Of a stretch of 64,000 bases of DNA, positions 58,103 through 64,000 are shown one piece after another. The notes under the pieces are model-generated. The model was not told where the DNA came from. It did no database searches and saw nothing but the letters and a program-made list of their open reading frames with translations. The first letter of the stretch is position 1. Each line of letters begins with the position of its first letter. The stretch is from Labia minor (taxonomy: Eukaryota > Arthropoda > Insecta > Dermaptera > Spongiphoridae). The stretch lies in the NCBI GenBank assembly GCA_963082975.1, contig OY720348.1:67543719-67607718 (forward strand), in the 5' to 3' direction. The position numbers and the translations under genes are program-made.

Positions 58103-58848
58103 TTATTAAGAGAATTTTTATTAAAAGACCACATTATTTGTATAAAATTATTTATTAAATTAAAATAATTGTACAACGTTTCAACTGCTTATTCTGCAGT
58201 CGTTTTCAAGTAACCGTACGCTTGCTCCGATTCAAGCGGACTGATGCATGTTGGGACACGTCACCTCTTATATAGGCAGTGATATTGGCGCCAATTTTTG
58301 CCGCCAATTCTTAATCTCAACATGAAGTCAGCAGCAATTGCCAAAGCAAGCGTTTACAATCAAGAAGTATGATAGTGCATTATGTCTCTATAAAAAAGAT
58401 AGTAAATTATTTCTATAATCAAGATATATACATAAATACACATTAGATTAATTATATTTCATTCAATATGACAAATTTTACTCATCCAACACTATGTTCC
58501 ACATCTTATTAAGTCTATATCCATCCTCTTTATTAATATTATTGGGATGATTATTAATTTCTATAGATTCTTTTATTTTTATTTTCCACCAATTATTTTC
58601 AATATGAATTCAATTGCTGCTGACTTCATGTTGAGATTAAGAATTGGCGCCAAAAATTGGCGCCAATATCACTGCCTATATAAGAGGTGACGTGTCCCAA
58701 CATGCATCAGTCCGCTTGAATCGGAGCAAGCGTACGGTTACTTGAAAACGACTGCAGAATAAGCAGTTGAAACGTTGTACAATTATTTTAATTTAATAAA
58801 TAATTTTATACAAATAATGTGGTCTTTTAATAAAAATTCTCTTAATAA
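58103..58848. mobile_element. FB-2 foldback element, 238-bp inverted arms
   Basis: Arms 58103-58340 and 58611-58848 are of equal length and almost perfect inverted copies (one obvious mismatch, TTTTTGCCGCC against TTTTTGGCGCC). They flank a 270-bp AT-rich centre with no coding. The arms start TTATTAAGAGAATTTTTATT and hold AACGTTGTACAATTATTTTA and AGTCCGCTTGAATCGGAGCA. Could be a foldback transposon or paired ends of a Penelope-like element; not resolved. Confidence 0.75.
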
Positions 58849-59348
58849 TAATAAGATGGTCGAAATGCAGAGAAGGAATAAAATTAATAAATAATTAAAT
58901 AAATAATAAAATTGAATAATTGAATTATCTCCTTAGTGTACTCTCTATTGAATTAAAAAAATTCCCATACTTAACAGAACACTCGAATTTTATTATACAT
59001 CAATCGATATCAACCAATTTCCTATTCCTAGCAACTAAAAAAGCGTGAATTGGAAAATGGCGTTTTAATTTAATTGATGTTCTAATAAGGTGATTATAAA
59101 TTGGACTTCTTTTTAAAACAAAGTCGACTGGGGTGAAAATAGAGAGGGTAAATGAGCCTGGAACCCTCTCCATATATCATCAAATACAAAAATGGATATT
59201 TAATTAAACCATTTGCAGGTTAATGAAAAAAGGGGGAAAAACATATAATAAACAAAGGGAACGTTGTCGATTCGTTTTTAATGTGTAACCTTTCTTTTAG
59301 TAGACTTATACTTATACTTAATTGTTGCATTTTTCTTTAAAGAAAAGA
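58849..59348. other. AT-rich spacer
   Basis: Nothing recognised. Confidence 0.4.
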
Positions 59349-59890
59349 GTACCTGGTTCACCGAACCGCGGCTCAATACTTTAAAAAAGTATTCCTTATG
59401 AACTAGGAATATATATCATTAAGATTATTATTTAAAATAAATAAACGACAAAATATATGAAACAATTTCAAATAATTCAAAAGAATATAAATTAAAAAAA
59501 TAATAGTCATCAAACATACAGCCCTTAAACGTACGTATTAATGCAATGAAAGATATAAAAGTATGGCCTGTGGATATAAGATAATATATAATTCGTAATT
59601 TGATTACAAAATATTATTAAAATAAATATTTTTATAATTTTTTTTTTATTTAGAATATTTTGTATTTAAGGAAGCACTGTCTGACGAAGTTGTTGACGTC
59701 ATTTAAATTTCTTATTTTAAATTAAGAATAAACTAACAAAGATGATTTTCCCCGAGGCTGAAACCAATACAGATCGATTTTTCATTATACCTAAATATTA
59801 TCTATGGTGTGAATTTTAAAAAAATCCGAACGGTTTCATATTTCATAAATACAAATATATATATTCAATTTTTGCTAGTATAATAAGATA
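59349..59890 (-). repeat. Element G, uninterrupted hairpin end
   Basis: GTACCTGGTTCACCGAACCG through AATTAAAAAAATAATAGTCATC to AAGGAAGCACTGTCTGACG. HINE-A is absent at the point where it splits the copy at 43.4 kb. HINE-C-like debris (ATTTTCCCCGAGGCTGAAAC) follows. Confidence 0.6.
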
Positions 59891-59892
59891 AG

Positions 59893-60140
59893 ATAATGAT
59901 TCTATTTATCTTACTCTCCCTGAGGCTCTTCCGAACTCGAGAGTTTTTCCAAATATCCCTACCCTGTGCTAGTCCAATCCAACTTCTATTTTTCTTCATA
60001 TTTCTTAAATTTCTTTTTACATTCTCTACCCATAGCGTCTTTGGTCGTCCAACTGATCGTTTCCCAAACAGTCTCCCCAAAATGTTTTTTTTCCTCTCGC
60101 ATTCTTGTCACATGTTCTGCCCATCGCATTATATGCATTT
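59893..60140 (-). pseudogene. LINE ORF2 C-terminal fragment, minus strand
   Basis: Read on minus: MRWAEHVTRMREE, a frameshift, then GRPKTLWVENVKRNLRNMKK and SWIGLAQGRDIWKNSR. Same protein region as the next entry but a diverged copy, with a GATA-like tail at its 3' end. Confidence 0.75.
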
Positions 60141-60238
60141 ATAATCTACTGCCTTAACCATTTGGTTACTTCCAAACTTTTTCTTCTTATTATTAGGTGT
60201 TTTCAGATCTAAAAAGATTAGATTTAGAGTATTTGAAA

Positions 60239-60628
60239 ATAGGAGTCTGCGAAGCATTTTATGGGCCAAAGAAAGTTGAGGTCACCAGGGAATAGCGAAG
60301 ATTGCATAACGAGGAATTGCATGACCTCTATGCATCTCCAGATATAGTTAGAATTATAAAATCAAGAAGGCTGCGGTGGGCAGGACACGTGGTTAGAATG
60401 GGAGAAGATAGAATGGCAAAAAATATATTGGTAGGGAGACCGAGTGCGAAACGTCCTCTTGGAAGACCAAGAACACGGTGGGTGGATAATGTGGGAAAGG
60501 AAGTGAGAGAGATGGGAGAGGATAGGGACTGGAAGGTTGTGGCTCAGAATAGGAATACTTGGAGGGGTGTGGTTGCTGTGGCCAAGAACTTTCGAGTTCC
60601 GTAGAGTCACAGAGATAGATAGATAGAT
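60239..60628 (+). pseudogene. LINE ORF2 C-terminus with 3' end and GATA tail
   Basis: The frame starts damaged (CEAFYGPKKVEVT, then a stop), then runs HNEELHDLYASPDIVRIIKS, RRLRWAGHVVRMGEDRMAKN, LGRPRTRWVDNVGKEVREMG and TWRGVVAVAKNFRVP to a TAG at 60602. Four GATA repeats follow. This is the post-RT tail of a non-LTR retrotransposon polyprotein. 5'-truncated, so inactive. Confidence 0.85.
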
Positions 60629-61526
60629 TTAAGATCTAAAAGTTCAAGAAAAACGGAGCTCTTTTAGAAGGCTTAACAATTTTTTTCATTTTTGAGATAT
60701 AGGCTCTAAGAAGCGTCTAGGGAACGAATGAGATATTATGGAAATAAAGTTAGAATGGAATGGAGAAAGGTAATGTTAACTAGCGCCTTACTACCTGAAC
60801 AATCTACCGTCGGTTTCTAAGTAGATTTTTAAAGTTAAAAAAAGTTGTTTTCCAACAACGACCATTCCATCATTCAGTTTCATGGACGGACTTTGTTGAG
60901 AATAGCAAAAGGATTCAATATTCCAAAGTTGTTTAAGAGTATCCAAAAAGAAAATAAAAAAGAAAGAATTTTTTTTTTAATAAAATCTATTAAGTTCAAT
61001 TTGGAGCTATTAAATAAGAAATTTATTTCACTTAAGAGATTTTCTTTCTTCCTTCCATGATAATGAACTAACAAAGGTTCATTTACATAGACTCCAAGAA
61101 AGTCTACAAAATCAATGTTAGTATGCGTATATTTATAATAGGTACACAATTATAATAGGTATAAAATTTAAAAATAGAAAATTAATATGCGGACTTATTT
61201 ATTCTTTTTTACTCGCTTTAAAAAGGTAGATAAGCCATCATGCATTTTGTTATCTTCTTTGTAATAGAAAACAAAATTGAATTTGAAATTGAATTTCAAT
61301 AGATATCAATGGACAAAAGAATTACTAATAGGTAGGTGATCAATGGATAGATAAGTGGAAAACCGCAAAAATAAAAGGGATGAATCCACAGCACTAAATA
61401 TCAGTAGGCTTTCATGGAGAATATTAACCATAATTGAATAGTTACAATTAATAAAATAATATTGTTGTATTTAATGGAATGGATTGTGTAATTAGTTTTT
61501 TTTTTTTGGTAATTAAATTAAATGGT
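60629..61526. other. AT-rich intron sequence
   Basis: No gene or repeat recognised. Confidence 0.45.
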
Positions 61527-62005
61527 CATCCAGTTATGGATTTGGATAAAACTTTATCAGTGGGTTCCTTTTTTAAATCTAAATAAACTTTTCATATGCA
61601 ATTTTTGTGGGTCGCTTCTAGTTTATGAGATAAAAAGGATTAATGTTTGCATATAAATCCATTGATATTCTATTTAGCTACCATGTTTTATTAATTTGAC
61701 CATCAGAGGGCTCCACTAATTTTTGTTGTTGTTTTTTTCAGTTCGGATTAGATATAGAAAAATTAAAAAAATAATTAATTAAATAATTTCCTTATATCCA
61801 AACTGAACCGAAAAAAAACCGAAAATTAGGAATAAGTAAATAATTAGTGAATTAGTCAATAAAACATTACTTAATGACTTCATATTTTTAATCCTTTTTA
61901 TCTCGTAAGCTAGAGGCGACCCGCAAAAATTACATAAGACAAGTTTATTTGGAATTAAAAAAGGAATCCACTGGTAAAGTTTTATCCAAATCCATGACTG
62001 AACAT
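61527..62005. repeat. FB-1 related foldback element, uninterrupted
   Basis: Left arm GTTATGGATTTGGATAAAAC to CTTCTAGTTTATGAGATAAA; right arm TCTCGTAAGCTAGAGGCGAC to TTTATCCAAATCCATGACTG. Inner inverted repeat CAGTTCGGATTAGATATAG / ATATCCAAACTGAACCG. It lies 92 bp from the donor of the Runt exon. Confidence 0.75.
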
Positions 62006-62097
62006 TTAATATAATAACTGTTTATTTGCTTTTTTTTAATAAAAGCAGATCCAAATCATCAATGAATAATATAGTAATAGTTAAATATTTTGCATAC

Positions 62098-62256
62098 CTG
62101 ATAATTTAAACGGTAACGACGCAACGAGAGGTTCTGATCGTGGTCCATCCAAAGGGTTCCCTAAAGAGGGTCCTAGGGGACCTAGTGGTCCCCCCAATGG
62201 AGGTCCCAAGGAAAAAGCCCTAGGACCAAAAGGGAATGGATGAAATGGTTGGTGCC
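62098..62256 (-). CDS. Runt/RUNX-family transcription factor, internal coding exon (first of three in window)
   Basis: A 159-nt exon read on the minus strand. The acceptor side is TTTTTCAG before GGCACC and the donor is TTATCAG before GTATGC. The frame uses the first two bases to finish a split codon, then runs 52 codons beginning HQPFHPFPFGPRAF, rich in Pro, Gly and Leu, and leaves one base over, so it is a symmetric phase-1 exon. A His/Phe/Pro-rich stretch of this kind follows the Runt domain in invertebrate RUNX proteins (from memory, not checked). It joins in phase to the exon at 34845-34994. No Runt-domain coding was found between here and 64000, so the DNA-binding exons should lie upstream, outside the window. 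Transcription-factor role comes from the family, not from this exon alone. Confidence 0.72.
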
Positions 62257-62737
62257 CTGAAAAATAAAAACGAATTCATATATTAAAGAAAATAATTTTC
62301 AATAAAATGGATGAGTCATTAAAAAATAAGGTGGATTTAATCAATAAAAACGGGATACGGATCGACATTGGACATCTTTGATCAAATTGTGAATAGAGAG
62401 GGGAATAGAAAGAGCCTGAGGAAAAACGAGAACCCTCTTGGGTGCCCAGTGGGGTAAGCATCGCCAAGAGCAGCTGACCAAGTTACTGAGGCCAGATGGC
62501 ATCCTGCTAGGATTGATCTGGTCCTACCGAGAGATAAAAAGAACGTTGCTCCCTAAAAATCTGCTAGAGGAAAAAAAAAGACAAGGAGAAATTGATGCAA
62601 ATTATTGAATTGGAACGATTTTTTATTAAGCTATTTCAATCGCTGTTTCATTGCTCAATATTATATGTATATTATGTATTGTCTGCTTAGTTTTTCTTAG
62701 TGATAATGATAAATTATTTCAAAATATAGAGAAAATA

Positions 62738-62770
<33 letters not shown>

Positions 62771-63234
62771 AACTTTGTCTAGTATGTGGAAATATTTTAT
62801 TTATTAACTGTTTTGAATATGGATAGATAATTTTATAAAATTGATCTATTATCTAAACTTAATGCTTATTTATATACATTCTTTCCTTTGTTAATAGTGC
62901 AAGAAAAGACAATCAGCATATATAAAGTGGATTTTAAATATAATCAACTGTGGATTAATTATTATTTCACTGAATGAAAGTAGTTTTATATTAATTATTA
63001 TTAATATATAAATAATAATTATTCTGTTGAAAAAACATATTAAATAAGAGCGAACAGACAGACAGACTTGAAGTGAAGTATAGAAAAACGTTATAATAAT
63101 TTTTAGATATCGATATTTTTAAATGTATTTATCCATTCTAAAAATAATTTTTGGAAATAGGTATAATAATAACTTCTAATAATCCTATTTTATAGATGAG
63201 AATAATATTATGTATATACATCTATCCCCCGATT
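62257..63234 (-). other. Intronic sequence upstream of the first visible Runt exon
   Basis: AT-rich sequence with a poly-T run at about 62736-62762. The moderately GC-rich patch at 62390-62560 has short open frames on both strands but no recognisable protein and no convincing splice pair. I see no Runt-domain coding here. Confidence 0.5.
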
Positions 63235-63822
63235 TACACGGTACTTGTTTTACACGTTTTCGCTTTTACACGGTTTTCCAAATAAGTTTTTTTTTTGTTT
63301 TTATCGCACTGTACTAAATGCTACTGTGTACACATCTCATGGGGAATCCCGAGATTATGTGCTGACTTGCTGCACATGCACACTGTGTCTGTATTTCTTC
63401 GCATAAAATTAAAGTTTTATCTACGGAAAATTGTATTTGAGTGAAAGTGTTTCACAGTTTCAGAAAGATTTAATTTTCCATATTCCAACCTTCGATTTCG
63501 AAAAGAAGAATGAGAGTAATTTCTGATAGTGATGAAGGATAATAAAACAACTTTGGTTTTATTTTTTGTTCTTCTGTTTAATGTATTGTAATTAAATAAA
63601 AAAACAGTGTTTCCGTAATATATTACATATTTTAACCTGTCAATGCATTTTATTTTTATTTCTGTGTACACCTAAAAATATTGAAAAAAATCACAACTGT
63701 TAAATAGCAAAATTATGCATTTTCTGCAAGCTTTTCGATTTACACGGTTTTACCTTGAAAATTTTCAATTTTCGATTTACACGTTTTTTCTCAGGAACGT
63801 ATCTACCGTGTAAATCGGGGGA
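63235..63822. mobile_element. pogo/Tigger-like MITE (588 bp)
   Basis: Terminal repeats TCCCCCGATTTACACGGTA and TACCGTGTAAATCGGGGGA, flanked by TA on both sides (63233-63234, 63823-63824), as expected for the Tc1/mariner/pogo superfamily. Subterminal copies of TTTACACGGTTTT sit at about 63265 and 63740. A short plus frame ending RVISDSDEG before a stop may be the relic of a transposase C-terminus (inference). Confidence 0.75.
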
Positions 63823-63933
63823 TAGGTGTATACGCCTAAATAATAAATATAATACATCGAGAGGGGTTGATACATATATCTTATCGTTTCGGGGATGTTG
63901 GCCCTATTCTATAAGTTTGACAAACGTATAATC
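63823..63933. other. Short spacer
   Basis: Nothing recognised. Confidence 0.4.
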
Positions 63934-64000
63934 CAGTGATTCTCAACCACTGTGCCGCGGCACTTTTGTGTGCTACAAGATTTTCATAATGTGCCGCCAA
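63934..64000. mobile_element. hAT MITE, left end only (cut by window end)
   Basis: CAGTGATTCTCAACCACTGT, then GCCGCGGCAC, the GCGGCAC subfamily seen at 30921 and 43644. Confidence 0.75.

Larger units (their letters stand above)
34995..62097 (-). other. Giant Runt-gene intron (27.1 kb), packed with mobile elements
   Basis: Inferred from phase-compatible exons at both ends, with donor GTATGC at 62097 and acceptor TTTGCTGTGCAG at 34995 on the minus strand. It contains at least 25 recognisable insertions, listed separately. No intervening exon was recognised, but a short or unrecognised one could be missed. The span just upstream of exon B (35040-35400) is unusually GC-rich and may be regulatory or an unrecognised transcribed segment. 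Confidence 0.55.

Noticed and set aside
58103..58848. Hammerhead ribozyme in the FB-2 arms
   Set aside because: CTGCAGA followed by GAAAC only loosely resembles the core (one core base differs and stem II does not form), so no ribozyme is called.
62276..62467. 63-codon minus frame as an extra Runt exon
   Set aside because: It spans the acceptor region of exon 62098-62256 and no phase-compatible donor/acceptor pair was found.
62257..64000. Search for Runt-domain exons upstream of the first visible exon
   Set aside because: No sequence resembling the Runt domain was found on the minus strand, so it is assumed to lie outside the window.

Overview
This is a eukaryotic, animal-type window: very AT-rich (roughly three quarters A+T by eye), gene-poor, with long introns and densely packed, nested mobile-element debris. 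The transposon mix (mariner/Tc1 relics, hAT, piggyBac and pogo MITEs, Helitrons, tRNA-headed SINEs, LINE 3' tails) and the one recognisable gene suggest an invertebrate, most likely an arthropod. I cannot name the species.

The one well-supported gene lies on the minus strand and spans at least 30.2-62.3 kb. It is the 3' part of a Runt/RUNX-family transcription factor: three coding exons (62098-62256, 34845-34994, 30238-30812) joined in matching phase across introns of about 27.1 and 4.0 kb. It ends in the Groucho/TLE-recruiting motif VWRPY followed by a stop. The exons for the Runt DNA-binding domain are not in the window and should lie beyond 64000. Two other plus-strand coding candidates (16954-17396 and 21597-21974) lie downstream of it and are only tentative.

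Nearly everything else is repeats. The dominant ones are three short families (called HINE-A, HINE-B and HINE-C here) with the build of Helentron-associated non-autonomous elements. Each has an asymmetric terminal inverted repeat, an extra small hairpin beyond the repeat at the 3' end, and most longer copies carry an internal microsatellite; HINE-A and HINE-B also have a 5' hairpin. HINE-A has well over a dozen copies. A separate family (Helitron-D) has the canonical Helitron ends: TC at the 5' end, then a GC-rich hairpin and CTAG at the 3' end, inserted between A and T. hAT-type MITEs with 8-bp target duplications are frequent, and several chose nearly the same target, CTCTAAA(C/G).

Layout. 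0-7 kb: HINE-A pieces, a dead mariner, a hAT element with a tandem duplication. 7-16 kb: a SINE, element F, a LINE fragment, many HINE copies. 16.5-22 kb: two candidate coding islands, a SINE, hAT relics. 22-25 kb: a nested foldback/HINE composite that recurs twice at 49.5-52.8 kb as a recent segmental duplication. 25-30 kb: HINE-C and Helitron-D. 30-35 kb: the last two Runt exons, with a tandem satellite array in their intron. 35-62 kb: the giant intron, filled with SINEs, inverted element pairs (G/H), nested hAT-in-HINE insertions, a second mariner-like relic, the duplication, a LINE tail with a clear target duplication, and a long-armed foldback element. 62-64 kb: the upstream Runt exon, a pogo-like MITE and the start of a hAT element. 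No CRISPR array, operon or bona fide RNA gene was found.
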